Part shown: piece after piece, positions 43,590 through 57,198 of the stretch
Numbering within the stretch: the first letter of the stretch is position 1
How the letters are laid out: each line of letters begins with the position of its first letter
Origin: Talpa occidentalis
Lineage: Eukaryota > Chordata > Mammalia > Eulipotyphla > Talpidae
Length of the DNA stretch: 64,000 nucleotides
Direction of reading: 5' to 3'
Assembly (NCBI RefSeq): GCF_014898055.3
Contig: NW_023603184.1
Location: 28,932,808-28,996,807, forward strand
Translations under genes and position numbers: made by a program
The notes under the pieces: generated by a model
Database searches by the model: none
What the model was told of the DNA's origin: nothing
What the model saw: the letters and a program-made list of their open reading frames with translations, nothing else

Positions 43590-45725
43590 TACGCAACAAT
43601 GTGCCCGTTAGAAATTGTCGCTTTCCTGGACTCATGGCATCCAGAGGTAGTCATGGCCCAAGAAGCATCAGCAGATGACTTCTATAGCTTTCAGGAATTG
43701 CTTATTTTCCTGAAAAATATGTCATGATTTGCTCCTTCCTTTTCTTCCCCACCCCTTCCACTTTTGTGGGATTGGTCTCCCCAAAGGGGAAGGTAAGTTT
43801 TTCCTTAATATGCACAGAGTAGGTCTCTTCCAATAAATGTCATCTTGGTATGGGAAATTAAAGGGTAGCTGAGGTCCTGTGAGCTTCAGGTATCTGTTCC
43901 CACTACTTAAAGAATGCAGTTTAAGAGCAGTGAAGTCCCTAGATGCTGAAAGAAGCTTTCTCCCTGTCTCAGTCATTTGCCCTTTTTCAACTGAAGAAGC
44001 AATCACTGTTCTGCTTTTATGACCGAGAGAAATGTGGTTTGTGCACTACCATCCAGGATTAGGTTTATCGGTTGTACATGTCCTCCCTATTTGTGTTTCA
44101 TCTTTTTAAATCTAAGAGTAAATAGATGAGGTCACCCCCTCCTCATCTGTTATGTGAAGTCTCCTCTCTTTCCTTGATGCCCTGGGTGTCTTGAAATGCA
44201 AGATAAATATCCCTGTTCTACTCCATATTACTTTAGAATTTACAACCATGCAAATTCTCCATATGTATATTAAATTGATTTTCCCTTTGCTAACTCTTCT
44301 GATGCTGTTTTGATTATTCATCCATCCTAAGAAGAATCCAGAGGGGTGGGAAATTATCTTCTGAATCCTGACATTCCCATAACATGAGCATGAAACCTGA
44401 AGGAGCAGCTGCTATCTCTAGGAACTCTGAGGAGAGAGCATGAGGAGGAAGGCCAAGGTCTTCCAGAAAGTGTGATTCTCCCACAATGTTGTGGTTTTCC
44501 CTCAGCCCTGGGTTCTCTACCCCATGGCTTCTTGTTTTTGAGACAAATTCTGTTCATTTAAGTCATTAGGCTTTGTAGCTAACTACACTCCCAGTAGATT
44601 AAAAAAAATAAAAGCAGCACAAACATAATATAGAAAATACCAAAAAGTTGAAAAGGGAGAGGAAAACATACTGTCTTATCACACATAAACATATAATGTC
44701 ACAGAATGATAGCCTTTGTTACTCTTAAGATCACCTTTCTTGTGCTCATGTCAGGCAACTGATTATATTTCTGAGTGCAAAGCACCAAAAAGATGAGTGT
44801 GATTTGCCCCTTGAAATTTTTCTAGATGATGCAAAGCGAAGTTTTGATAGGACTGGAGCAATGGCACTCCTGAAATTTCAGAGCTATTAAATACTTCCTA
44901 GAGTTTGTAGGGTGATTGTTGTTTGCTCCCTAGAATATGGCAAATGTGGTCCTTATCATAGTTCTTCTTAAAAGTCCTTTAGATAGCCAAGAAAAAGTTT
45001 CAGACCTGAAACTCTACCTCAGAAGGAAATCCCAGCCTTCCCAAATCAATAACAGAACAATGACCTAGTCAATAGAAGGCATTAAAATAATTAGATATTC
45101 ATCAAGCAAAAAAAAAAAAAAAAAAAGCTAGATCCTCACATAACATCATGTACAAATTTCAGGTAATAAGTTAGATATTAAAGTATTTGTGGTAATCACT
45201 GTCCTTGATCCCTTTCCCCCCACTTCACCCCAAGGGATTAATCTAAGGCATAATGGTGATCATTTCCCGGGGCGGTAATTGGCCAAGGCAAGAGATGAAG
45301 TTGTTGAAGCTTTCGGAAAAGATGTTCACATTTCTAAGGAAGAAAAACAGGAAAATGTTTTTGACCTTCTGGATTTGCTATGAAATCTGCATGTGAAATT
45401 TGTACTTGAGCCACCTTGCTGGCAGTTTAAAATAAAGCCAGCCTCAAAGATGCGATACAAAGTGGTCAAGATCAGGATAACCTCAGATCAGATGGTATGC
45501 CACTGATCATACCATCCCTAAATCCTCTTCACTTCCGGACCTATTTATTTACTTATTTACATAAATAAAGGTATCATTGTTTTACGCTATAAGAGCCTAA
45601 GGGAAATAATACATTTCCTTATTGTGACAACATGGGAGAATAAGTAACGTGGAATTAAGAAGTGTTTTTTTAATCCTGACAAAATCTGTGAAGGAAAATA
45701 GTAACATACTTGATTATGTTTACAG
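43590..45725. other. No gene recognised
   Basis: About 2.1 kb. A 17-20 nt A run at 45109-45126 may mark the tail of an unrecognised retro-insert upstream. No open frame worth naming. Confidence 0.4.
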
Positions 45726-46775
45726 GTATCCTGTGCTTTTTGAAAGTTCGACTTAGCACCGCTTCGTTTTTTACAGAAGACCCACATTAGTCCCTGTTTT
45801 TGCTAACCAGAAGAAATCTGAAAGGAGTCCACTTTTACAACAGAAGTCACAAGGTGTCAGAAGTTGCAAGGTGAAAGCAGTCTTTTGTGTCAGTTTTTTC
45901 TAAAGGCAGTGCAGGCCCTGAGCTGTGAGAGCAGCACCATCAAGCTCCTTCCCTGGAACCACACTCTGTGCTCCCCTGACAAGGGAAGATCTGATACAAG
46001 TACAAGAGGAAAAGATACTTATGAATTGAATCCAAACCTAACAGTGAAGGGCCTGGAACTCAAGCCTTCTAGGAAGTGACCTTGAAGCACACAAGTGAGA
46101 TCCTCATTGTACCTCACAGGGCTACAGTAATGCAGAGAGTGTGACTTTAAATTTGAAAGGGCACATTCCCTTTAGGGAAGGTTTGCAGGGTGCCTTGAAT
46201 GAGAGAAAAATGCATGAGGCTTAATAGTTAAGTACACTATTGTATTCCAAGCCTTGTACATCAGCCACTGCAGACCATAAACCTTAACCATCAAGGCAAG
46301 AGGCAGATCTGGAAGGTGTAAATCTTAGTGACCTGCCTGCCCTTATGGGTTCAGACCACCCTGAGAAGTTAGCAGGTGATGCATTTCCTCTTGCCCCCCA
46401 CACCCCAGTCTCCCGGATCTTCCACCACCCCTGCCTTTGATGACTCAGCCTGACACACCGCCATCACCATCTCTCAGCCTGCAGCTTGCGCGCCATCTTC
46501 CCCTCTGGTGGTAAGTGAAACTACCCTGCATGGGCAATATTCTACTTTGTACAGGCTGGGCCTTTATCCTATCATCTCTGCTTTACTATGTTAGTGTTAT
46601 TTTAGGTTTTATGTGTTATTTGCTATGATTTGGTAGGATTTTTTTTTAAATCTGGAAACACTAAAAAAATGCTCTTCCATATCAGTTAATACATGTTTGC
46701 TTGATGCCATTTCAGTTTATGAAAGGCTTCAGGTGATCTCTCTACTTTTGGGGAGCAGGGTAAACTTATCTTTAA
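45726..46775 (+). mobile_element. Unidentified ~1.1-kb interspersed repeat, copy 2
   Basis: Homologous to 6610-7775 along its length. Shared blocks include CATTAGTCCCTGTTTTTGCT near 45789, GTAAGTGAAACTACC near 46512 and ATGCCATTTCAGTTTATGAA near 46708. Only a single unit of the 15-bp motif is present (CTTTACTATGTTAG near 46580). Confidence 0.6.
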
Positions 46776-46799
46776 TACTCCATATACTTACTTCATTAA

Positions 46800-47450
46800 A
46801 ACAAATGATGGAGCTACAAGGGGAGAAAATGTTTGCAAGGCACATAATAGATCAATGAACTATTATTCATAAGCCTCTGGAGATCCACATCGATAAGAAA
46901 TGAAGAAGAAAAAACTCCAAAAATAAGCAAAAGATATAAAAACACAATTCACAGAAGAAATGTGATGGACAATAAACATGATAAGGTGATCAAACCTCTC
47001 TGGTAAATCAAGAAAATGAACATGAAAACAGCTTATTAAATTGGGCAAAAATTTAAATAATCTTAGCATCCATTTTTGGATATTGATGGGAATGTAATTG
47101 GCGTGGCCTTGTTGGAGGACAATCTGCTAGGATCTACCAAAACTTCAAAGATATTTATACTTGAGAGAGCATGTCTGCATTAGAAAAGCATATACTACAT
47201 TATTTATTCTAAAATAATGTGCACACAAATGATCCCTAGGAATGCATAAAAGTGGTCACTGCAGCATTTTGTCATTGCTAAAGATAAAAAAGAACCTAAT
47301 TATTAATTTTAACATTTACAGGAAAGAATTAATAAATGACAATATATTCAAATTATGAAATGCTCTGTGGCATTTTAAATAAGGCAGGTAATTATGACCC
47401 ACAATTGAAAAAGCCCTCCAAGTCATATCCCTATGAGAGAAAGAAAATCA
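46800..47450 (+). mobile_element. Old L1 fragment
   Basis: AAATGATGGAGCTACAAGGG, a CATGATAAGGTGATCAAACC stretch and GGAATGCATAAAAGTGGTC fit diverged L1 ORF2 order. Weak but consistent. Confidence 0.5.
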
Positions 47451-47457
47451 CAGAAGT

Positions 47458-47498
47458 TAGGTAGGTAGGTAGACAGATGGAAGATAGATAGTAGCAGA
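47458..47498 (+). repeat. (GGTA/GATA)n simple repeat
   Basis: AGGTAGGTAGGTAGACAGAT followed by GATA units. Confidence 0.9.
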
Positions 47499-47736
47499 GG
47501 GAGGGGGAATAGAGATATAATAAGCCAGATCTTATAAAAATGTATTAGAAATAAATCTACTGTAAGATTTGGGCATCTTTTAATATATGAAATTGGAATT
47601 CATCTCATGATTTCTGGCATATCATAAATTAACTGGTAGTGTTTTCCTTTCTTAAATGTATAGAAAACAATGGTACTGTTTTAAGTAGGTGCATCTTTAA
47701 TGTCAATATAATATAATAAAATATAGATGATAGACA

Positions 47737-48324
47737 TGCAACAGGGTGGTCCCCAGGAAAGGGGGAGGTTCCCTGCCCCACCCAAGAGAGGGTGGAGCTG
47801 AGCAGGGAAAGAAGAAGCTGCAGAAGAGACTGAGGAAGGAAGGAAGCAGGATGGAGCCAGGAGACCTGGAGGAGGCGCATGGAGCCTAGAGACACGTGAA
47901 GAAACTGTGCTTGTCTTTTGGTCGTGGACTGGGTGACACAGATGTGGGTGAGACCCATGGGGAGGTGACAATGGCAGCTTTTATCTTGATGTTGATTTTG
48001 CTCTTTTCCTTTCGGGCTTTTCTGGTTGTTTCTGACCCTTTTCTGTGGGTCCCCACTGGAAGATGCTTTAGACTTGAGGCAGGATTTGGGGCCTTGTTCT
48101 GGGCCAATCCCATGTGGATGGAGTTTTACCCACAAGGGGACGGGTAACTCTGGGTGCTTCATTTAGAAACTAGACTCTGCCTTACCTGTATTGTTTCCTA
48201 GTTTTATTAAAGTTCCTTCCCATTAAAGTCTCATATGTTTTGTGTTGATGCGGCGGATGGCAGAACCCATTTAAAATAGGCAGGTTTGCGGGGTTTGGGC
48301 TGCCCCTCTCCCTGTCCTATAACA
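47737..48324 (+). mobile_element. Solo LTR, family D, complete
   Basis: A 588-bp LTR, TGCAACAGGGTGG to CCTATAACA. It is flanked by a perfect 4-bp duplication, GACA (47733-47736 and 48325-48328). A CCAAT box is near 48104. ATTAAA poly(A) signals near 48207 and 48222 are followed by TGTGTTGATGCGGCGGATGG in the R/U5 region. A 4-bp duplication suits an ERV1-type element. The 83-codon frame at 47896-48147 and the opposite-strand 177-codon frame are incidental. Confidence 0.9.
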
Positions 48325-48328
48325 GACA

Positions 48329-49880
48329 GATGATCAATAGATAGATGCTAGAAAACTGAAGGGATCAGGACCAAATTGATTGCAGTATTTAGCTCTACCT
48401 TTATTTAGCACACTGAGAAAGTATTTATGACTATTTCTATATACACTTTTTTTGTATACACATTTAAAAAATTCTAATTATCCAGTTTAATCTTTATTAC
48501 CTTAAATTCTTTCTTGTTTTCTTTTTGTTTGCATTTGCCTGACATATCCCTACTCCATTCTTTTATTTTCAACCATGGTATCACATACATACATATACAT
48601 ATATATATATATATAAAGCCATTTCGTTAAGCAGTCATTGGATTGCTGTGTTGTTTTTTCTCCATCCTGGATCTTTTTCTGTTATTAAAGTGGTTTGAAA
48701 AAACTGACATTTGTTGACATAACTGTTACGACTGGTGTTACTTCTGTCATCTTGCTTTATGTCTTACATTTTCTTTACTTTTTAGTTTGCCTTTTGCTAT
48801 ATGGGTAGTATTTTGTTTGCATTAATCTTCTGCATTGGCTTAGATACTGCATTTCCTGCTTTAAATTGTATGAGTGGTGACAAAATTATAAAGTAATTCT
48901 AAACTCAAATGCATCAGCCTGGATTCAGTCAGGTAAACAGCTGTCTAGTTGTGGTATTCCGGAATGAAAGGTGCAGTACAGGAACTGGGGACTGACCCAA
49001 CTTTGGAAAAACAGGGCTGTGAAGGCCAGCAAATCCACCACCAAGATAGAGTCATAAGGTCTGAGGCAGGTGGTTCTCGGGAATTCCTAGGAAGTCACAG
49101 TGATGTCACAGGGATGCCCACTTTTCTGGTCACAACTATTTCAGGAAAATAATCATCTTTCCTTCCCACATTTCCAAGGATGTTTCTTCTGGGCAGAATG
49201 TCGCCCAGGACTGTATGGGAAGAATTATTTCACAAAAGGCATTTCCTAGTTTCTCTGTAGCCACACAGATTAATAGCAAGTTGATCATCAACAACCAAAG
49301 AGCATATTTTCTATTTTATTAAAAAGTAAACATTCGCTTTTTGCTTTGCTTTATGTGGAATGAGGAATCAAATGTTCTTCCTTACTCACTTTTCTCCACT
49401 TCCAGTAATTTTAACTGAAAACTTAAAAAATAATTATGTATTTCAGTTGATTTTTTTATAATCAAGTTCCTAAAAGCACATTGACAATTGTGTGTGTGGC
49501 GGGAGTTGGGGAGTGGTGGTAACTTGCTTCAATACTTCTGGTTCTTTCCTCCTTTGTCCTAAGATCTGACTTAGGAATCATGTCATAATGTTCCTGTGGA
49601 CATTCTCAGAGAAACTTCAGGAGGAGTAGATGGGAGATATATATATATATGTATATATATACACACACACACTTAGTTCTTGCATTTTTGAGACTATCTT
49701 TTGGTTCTTAGGTCACATAGATAATGGTTTTCCTAAATTTATAGGAATTTCTGAATATATGTAGACATTTCTTTATCATCTTTGGACACTATCATTATTG
49801 TGAAGGGAAAGTCTAAGGAAGGCCAGTTTTTTGTTTGCTTTTTCTTAGTAGCCTCTTTATACAAGATTGGATAATTGTTT
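48329..49880. other. No gene seen; simple repeats
   Basis: Unassigned, AT-rich. It contains (AT)n at 48597-48614 and (TA)n(CA)n at 49637-49671. Confidence 0.5.
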
Positions 49881-49883
49881 GAA

Positions 49884-51915
49884 AAGCTTTTATTGAGGTA
49901 TAGTTGACATGACATGTTAGCTTCAGTTGTACACCTTAATGATCTGATATCTGTATATATAGATAGTAAGTCTAGTTAATATCCATCCCCACATTATACA
50001 CACACACACACAAACACACACAACATTTTTTTCTTTTATTCTCTTAGAAACTTCTAAATACGCGATATAGTCACCATGCTATACGATGTTGAACACTTTT
50101 TAATTGCCAATATTTGTAGCTACTGATTCTTTTGGATAAATACATTGAATACACATTCAGTTAGGTTGATTTTGTTTATAGAATCAAGAATATTGTCATT
50201 TATTATTGCTTCAGTTTCTTTCCTCAGTAGTATTACTAAGACAGATCCTGGGATCTGTTTTTCTACTGGATGTTTTTATTTTTAATTATTATTTTTCTTA
50301 TGTAATTGTTAATTTTTGGACAGTATTCGATTTCTCCCCCTCAGACATAGCCCCCATAGTTCTTCCACCACCATAGAACCCATAATCTATCACCATAGTT
50401 CCTTGTGCTCTTCCCTTCCCTGTTTTGACTCCTTCCCCTTTGCTTCCACCTCAGTATGCCTCAGGTCTTGCAAGGTCACCTTGCAAGTTTTATTTTTTTT
50501 TCCTAACCCTTTGTTTGGTTTCTCTATATTCTGCCTATAAGTAAAACCATATGATGTTTATCTTTTCCCTTTTGACATTTCTTTTAGCATAATCCCTTCC
50601 AGCTCCATCAATGTTACCACAAATGGCATGTTTATCTTTTTTGATTGCTGAGTGGTAGTCCATATTGTATGTTTACCACATCTTCTTGATCCATTCATCT
50701 GTTTGGGGACTTTCACATTGTTTCCGTATCTTGGCTATTATAAACAGTGCAGCAGTAAGCATAGGAGTTCAGGTTTCTTTTTGAATTAAGGTTTTTGTGA
50801 CCTTTGGATAGATTCTAAGAGTGAAATCACTAGGTCACATGGTAGATCCATTTTTAGCATTTTAAGGAATCTAAACACAGCCTTTCATAGTGGCTTGGCC
50901 AGTTTACATTCCCACCAACAGGATAAGAAAGAGTTCCGTTTTCACCACATACTCACCAGCACTTGTTGTTTCTGGGTGGTTGTTTTGTGTGTGTGTGTGT
51001 GTGTTTTAAGATGAGCTATTCTCACAGATGTGAGATGGTATCTCATTGTGGTTTTGATCTGCATTTCCCTGATAACAAGTGATAATAAACATTTTTTCTG
51101 TATACCTGTTGGTCATTTGCATATATTCTTTGGAGAAGTGTCTATCTCCTCTGTCCATTTTTGATTGGGTTGTTTGTTTTGCTTTTGTTGAGTTGCATAA
51201 GCTCTTTGTAGTTCTTCATTATCAGTCCCTTGTCAAATATGTGTTGTGAGAATATTTTCTCCCATTCAGTAGTGTCTCTTCATTTTGGTTACTGTCTTTT
51301 TTGCTATACAGAAGCCTTTTCATTTGATAAAGTTCCGGCTGTTTCTATTCTCCTTTGTTTTCCTTGCTTCTGGAGACGAGTCCTCAAGGATGTTTCTGAA
51401 ACTTATGGAGTGTTTTTCCTGTGTTTTCTTCAATATATCTTATGGTTCAGGTCTTACGTCCAAGTCCTTTATCTATTTTGAGTTAATTTTTGTATATGTT
51501 GTAATATAGTGGTCTAGCTTCATTCTTTTTCATGTGGCAATCTACTTTTTTCAACACAATTTGTTGAAGAGACATTCCTTGTCCCATTGTATATACTCCA
51601 CCCCTTTGCCATAGGTTAGTTGTCCATAAATACATGATTTTATTTCTGGGTTCCCATTTCTATTCCACTGGCTTGTATGTCTGTTTTTGTTCCAATATCA
51701 TGCTGTTTTTATTATTATGGCTTTATAGTATAATTTGAAGTCTGGGAGTGTAATATCCCCATTCTTCTTCCTTCTCCTTTTTAGTGAAGAGAACTTTGGC
51801 TATTCTGGGTTTTTGTGATTCCATATGAATTGCAGTAATATTTGTTTCATTTCTTTGAAGAATGCCAATGAGGCTTTAGTTCGAATTGCATTGCATCTGT
51901 AAATCGCTTTGGTCT
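49884..51915 (-). mobile_element. Old L1, ~2 kb of ORF2 and 3' UTR
   Basis: The left part (TTTATTGAGGTATAGTTGAC, AAGTCTAGTTAATATCCATC) is an old L1 3' end. From about 50285 a second 3' UTR (TTTCTCCCCCTCAGACATAG) leads into antisense ORF2 up to GAATTGCATTGCATCTGTAA near 51900. There are many stops. It may be two L1s lying end to end. It includes (CA)n at 49998-50022 and (GT)n at 50986-51003. Confidence 0.8.
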
Positions 51916-53384
51916 AGTGGCTGGTTTTTTTTTTTTTTTAATCTCATTTACATATGTTTTCTAGTACAATTTATTCAGTTTATCACCTCATTAATTTGAC
52001 CATTTGTATTATCAATAAGCTTTGTTCCTATTTAGAAAAAAAATTCAGTAATAGTTACTAAAAACACAAGACAAGTAATGTTTAAAAATATTTTGATTTC
52101 AGGGAGAAAAAAAATCTCCTTTAGAGGAAGAAAAAATTCCCTTATACTCCAGAATATCAGGCTGTTTTTCTCTTCTTGTTAAAGACATTGCCTCTATTAG
52201 CTTTCCTCTTTGGTCAGTTTTATAAGAATGAGATATATTGAGGTTGACACTGGAGACTTAAATATAATTCAGCCAGCTCCAGGCTGGAAAGAGAGTTGAA
52301 TATACGTTTCCTGTCCAGTGAATAAGCAGGAAAGTATAGAAACTTGATTTGAACATTTGATCTACTTTGAAGACTTCTTGGACATCATTAAAGATGGATG
52401 CTTAAGGAAAAAAAATCTCTCTATGAAGCATATAATCCAGTAAATGCCCACAAATCAAATAGTGGTTTCTGTCCTTGAGCAGAAATTAAAATATCTGGTA
52501 CCACTAGAACTAGAAATCTGTACAGCACAATGAGGCTTTGGGAAAGAGCTCAGTGTTGACTGCTGTTAGAAGCTAAGTATCAATTCTTAATTTCCTTACT
52601 TTATTTCCTCCAGAATCTGGAGATTGCACATCTCTTGCTCATGCATAACAATGACAGACCCGGGGCAGTGTAGTATCCAAATTCTTGGGTAAAATAAAAA
52701 AAAAAAAAAAAAGTGACTACCCTGGAAGAAATGGATGGCCATTTATTTGTGCTTCTAGAGATTTGGGGGGGGGGGGAATTTAAATAGGATTAAAAACAAA
52801 AGTGGAGTCATTTCCAAGCAAAGCCCAAGCCAAAAAAGGGGCCCAGGTCCTCCCTCTTACCCAGAGCACTCTTCAGCCTTGGCATCCTGTCTTTGAATTG
52901 GAGCTGTTGTCTGGTTCTAATGTGAACACTGGCTCCATTGTGATTCTGCAGAAAGCCAGCCCCACATACACTGCTTTCCACCCGCCTGAGGCTTCTTTGG
53001 ACTTATCCCACTGAGCTGTGACTCAGGCAGCCAGCCAGAAGGGCCTTTATCCAGGGTGGTGCCTTGAGATTTGTGCTGATTTATTGCACAAGAGCTGCTA
53101 GGTAAATCCTTTTGGTGTCCCATGGGAAATGTCAAGTCAGGGGCAAAGTCAGGGTGCTTCCTGATTGAATCCAGGAGTCTGTGTCAGAAAGGATGGTGGC
53201 CAGGAAGTTCGTGCTTATTTATATCTGATTTTGAGGATAATTGGATAGGCCTCAGACTACCTGAAAAGTTCTAGAAAAATTCTAGGTTTTGTATTTCAGG
53301 TATCCTAAGGGGTTTTCATGAAATCTGGGGAATGGAGTGGTATAGTCTGAAATAGATGAGGTTGTATAGGGTGATTTATTTTAA
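51916..53384. other. No gene seen
   Basis: Unassigned. Homopolymer runs: T13 near 51928, A18 near 52692-52711, G11 near 52767. Confidence 0.45.
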
Positions 53385-53387
53385 TGC

Positions 53388-53535
53388 TCTTCAAACTCAA
53401 CTATGTCACTTACTGTGGAGTTGGTAAACATGCTGATTTTTGAGCCACATTCCCTGGACTTCTCATCCATGGGTCTATAGTTAAGACTAGGAATCTACAT
53501 TTTTGATCAGCGTTACTAATTATGTACTGCAAGAG
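53388..53535 (+). mobile_element. MER5-like hAT fragment
   Basis: CTTCAAACTCAACTATGTCA, then GAATCTACATTTTTGATCAG. Diverged; moderate support. Confidence 0.45.
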
Positions 53536-53539
53536 GGTC

Positions 53540-55000
53540 ACAACAAATGGTACCTATTCTAACAGTGATTTATGGGGATATTAGCAAAGCAAGCACTTGG
53601 ATCAATCTGTTGTGCTGAGTGTCTAGGACAGGAAAGGGTTCCTGAGGAACTACAAGGAAAATTATGAGTATCCCCCTCCTAGTGATGGAACACAGCCTTG
53701 TCTTAACTACACTTCCTCAGCATTCATGGTTCTTAAAGTCTCTGCGCATAGGGATTGCTGTTAGGTGAAGTTATCCCAGAGGTCTAGGCCAATAGCAGGT
53801 AAAGAATAGAAACCCTCCTTCTGTCAAGATCAGACTCATGAGCTCAACTGGAAAATCCCAGTGACACAGAGAGAAAAAGTGCATTGTGATTTCAATCATG
53901 CCTGTCTGCCCACACCCCCTCCAAAGGAAACTACCCCACCCATAGCCCCTGATTTCCGGGTGGCAATCCTTAGTACCATAAGAAGGTACATCCCTACCGG
54001 CAGCCAAGGATGGGCACCTGAACCCAAGGCAGCCAATTTTCAGGTGAGATAGGACATGAACTGGCTTGAAAAAAATGAACCAGGCCAATCAGATTACCTC
54101 TCCTGGGAATGTGTTGTGAAACATGAGAACCCAAACCAGTTATCAGTCGGTCACAGTTTATCTAAAGGTCATGCCATAGCCAGAGAGAGGCTGGGGAAGT
54201 TATGATGAACCATGAGTAAGCAAAGGATACTGGTCAGTGTGAAGAGGAAAGCAGAGTAGAAGTACAGAGAAACAAATTCCAGGAGAATTTGAGAAATGAG
54301 AAAAATGGTAAACCTGGTTAAAAGCACTAGGTAAACATAGATTACAAATGCCCTCCAGATCAAGAAATATATAGTCTTACTTGAGTAAGCTTGAGAATGT
54401 CTCCATTCCTGGCAATAAAAGACCTGTAAATAATGAAGTAGGACTGATGTCATTTTGATGAGATGTAGGGTTCAGTAAGCAGGTTCCTTGTGTTGCCTCT
54501 GAGAAAAGTTTCATCAGAGTTCCTCTTTCAGCGGCATGCAGTGAGCTTCCCAAAGAGACATGGTTATATCTAAAAAGTGTAGGTTTATTAGAAGGAAGAA
54601 AAGGAGAAGATATTTATACAGACACAGGTGGCAGAAACGCTGCCTTTTGCCAGTGCAGACATTATACTGATACAGTGTTCTTTTGTGGAGACGTTCATTC
54701 CTTTATGATAATATTATCTGTTGTAAATTAGTCACTTTCAGGGAGTGATTGGATTAATTTGTAAGGAATAGTGATTTTCTAATGTCCTTCAATCTCCAGT
54801 CCCCACTTCTGGTCTGTGCCTTTGGATGCTTTCTGTCACAGTCTGTCTGCATCCAAGGAGTTCCTGTTTAAAGATTTTTCTTTTCTGTAGCTGATTTAAC
54901 AACTATATTAATCAGGTCTACCTCTACCTTCAGTTTTTGATCTTGTGATGCACCCATGATAAATTTTCTACTCTTACTCTCCATCAGGACCAAAATTACC
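53540..55000. other. No gene recognised
   Basis: About 1.5 kb. An LTR-like scrap may lie near 54000-54110 (CAGCCAATTTTCAGGTGAGA), but I could not place it. Confidence 0.4.
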
Positions 55001-55004
55001 AAAG

Positions 55005-55365
55005 ACTGAATGTCTATATCTCCTAGAATTCATATGCTGAAACCTAAAGCCCAATGTGATGGTATTTAGAGGTGGGCCTTTGGAAAGTGAGCAGGTCATG
55101 AGGATGGAACCCTCAAGAACGGGATTAGTGCCTTTATGAAAAAAGACCTCAGAGAGCTCCCTTCCCTCTTCTACCATGTGAGGACACAGTGAAAAGATGA
55201 CCATCTATGACTCGGAAAGCAGACTCTCTACATTCACTAAATCTGCCAGCAACTTGATCTTTAACTTCCGAGCCTCCACAACTGTGAGAAACAAATTACT
55301 GCCTGTAGGTCAGTCAATCTATGGTGCTTTATTGTAATAGCCCAAATGGACTGAGACAAACATTT
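55005..55365 (+). mobile_element. MaLR-type LTR (MST/MLT1-like)
   Basis: GACTGAATGTCTATATCTCC, CCCAATGTGATGGTATTTAG, GGGATTAGTGCCTTTATGAA, CATGTGAGGACACAGTGAAA and CAACTGTGAGAAACAAATTA appear in the expected order, ending CCCAAATGGACTGAGACA. Confidence 0.8.
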
Positions 55366-55539
55366 AGTGATCATCACATGTAGGGTACTTGCTGAGTGTA
55401 TAATGTATGCTTTTTGATTGACACTCACAATAGCTCCCAAATATATGCTTTCTAGAGCATGCCTATTCTACTTTATTATCCTTCCTTTAGAGATAAGGAT
55501 GTCTTATCCTTAGATAGAGATAGAGATAAGGATATCTGG

Positions 55540-55905
55540 ATTGTCTGGCCCTGTACTGTCCAATATGGTAGCCTAGTCACATGTGGCTATTAAATACTTA
55601 AAATATAGTTAGAGCAGATTGAGATGTACTATCAGTGCAAAATCCTCACCATAGTTTGAAATTTCATTCAAAAATCTTACAAGAATATAAAATATCTCAA
55701 TAATCATTTTTGGTTGATAACACAGAGAAATGATATATGTTAGCTGTATTTAGGTTAAATAAGATACAATATTAAAATTATTCACCCATTTAGAAACTAT
55801 TAACTGTAACCATTAGAAAATGAAAAGTTACATATGTGGAAAAAATAGCGATAGATGAAAAGGAGGAAAACGTATACGTCCCTTGATGGGGCCACACTCA
55901 GCAGT
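55540..55905 (+). mobile_element. hAT-Charlie-like element, copy 2
   Basis: CCTGTACTGTCCAATATGGT, CACATGTGGCTATTAAATAC, AATATAAAATATCTCAATAA and ACATATGTGGAAAA; inverted relative of 39245-39535. Confidence 0.65.
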
Positions 55906-55954
55906 TCTCATGTTAGAAAATAAATTAAATAAATATTGATCAACTGCTCTGTGG

Positions 55955-56400
55955 TAGTTTCCAAAAATAGCCCCCACCATTTGACTCTCTTAAATAAGCA
56001 TGTCCCTCCTCCCATTGTAACTGGGTGGTAGAAGTGACACATTTCAGTTTTCAGTCTGGCATATTAGAGGCTTGGCAGTTTCTACCTCCACTTTTGCTCT
56101 TAGGAGCCACCACAAGCTGTAAAGAAGCTGGAATTAGAGTACTGAATGGTGAGGCGGGGGTGGCTTATGGAGGAGCATCTACGAGCCAGATGTGAGAGCA
56201 AGGCCTTCTAGGACCTTCCAGCATAGCCAAAGTGGCCAGTTAGATGTGGCCTAAGTGGTGTCCCAGCTGATACCATATGGAGCAAACTACTCGGCCAAAT
56301 ATAGCTCGAATGGCATAATCATGAAAATTAGTATGTCACTGTTGATTCAAGTGTCTATGTTTTGGGGTAGTTTGTCGCACAGCAGTAGATAATTAAACTG
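55955..56400 (+). mobile_element. MLT1-like MaLR LTR
   Basis: It ends with the standard TGTTTTGGGGTAGTTTGTCG and AGCAGTAGATAATTAA. Upstream blocks (AGTGGCCAGTTAGATGTGGC) fit loosely. Confidence 0.65.
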
Positions 56401-56599
56401 TGCCTTCTGTGTGCAACACATTATGATACGCAGACCCTGGGAGTGATGACATGCTCCATGAGCCTGCAGTCTAAAGGGGGACCTCAGACACTTACACAGT
56501 GAGTTTAGTATGGGATATTGGATTTCAGGGACCAGGTATTTTAGGTTTAATATAAGCAGTAGTTACAGAGGAGCTTTACACAGATCTTCGCACTCCTTG

Positions 56600-57198
56600 T
56601 GTAACAGGGTGGTCCCCAGGAAAGGGGGAGGTTCCAGGTTTCCTGCCCCACCCAAAAGGAGGGTGGAGCTGAGCAGGGAGAGAAGAAGCTGCAGAGGGGA
56701 CTGAGGAAGGAAGGAGCAGGATGGAGCCAGAAGGAGACCTGGAGGAGGCACATGGAGCCTAGAGACACGTGAAGAAACTGAGCTTGTCTTTTGGTCATGG
56801 ACGGGGTGACACAGATGTGGGTGAGACCCGTGGGGAGGTGACAATGGCAGCTTTTACCTTGATGTTGATTTTGCTCTTTTCCTTCCGGGCTTGTCTGGTT
56901 GTTTCTGACCCTTTTCTGTGGGTCCCCACTGGAAGATGCTTTAGACTGGTGGCAGGCTTTGGGGCCTTGCTCTGGGCCAATCCCATTTGGATGGAGTTTT
57001 ACCCACGAGGGGACGGGTAACATTGGGTGCTTGATTTAGAAACTAGATTCTTTGCCTTTCCTGTATTGTTTCCAAATTGTATTAAAGTTCCTTCCCATTA
57101 AAGTCTCATATGTTTTGTGTTGATGCGGCGGATGGCAGAACCTATTTAGAATAGGCAGGTTTGCGGGGTTTGGACTGCCCCCTCCCTGCCCTGTAACA
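56600..57198 (+). mobile_element. Solo LTR, family D, complete
   Basis: A 599-bp LTR, TGTAACAGGGTGG to CCCTGTAACA, nearly a perfect terminal inverted repeat. A perfect 4-bp duplication, CTTG (56596-56599 and 57199-57202). It is clearly the same family and orientation as 47737-48324, with point changes and a few small indels. The 83-codon frame is again open, but most differences between the two copies change amino acids. Confidence 0.93.

Noticed and set aside
47896..48147. 83-codon frame kept open in both family D LTRs
   Set aside because: Most differences between the two copies change the amino acid, and the frame starts at GTG in this copy, so I see no sign of selection.
47629..48162. 177-codon (and at 56547-57023 a 158-codon) minus-strand frame
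   Set aside because: Both are antisense to family D solo LTRs; their similarity reflects the shared LTR, not a gene family.
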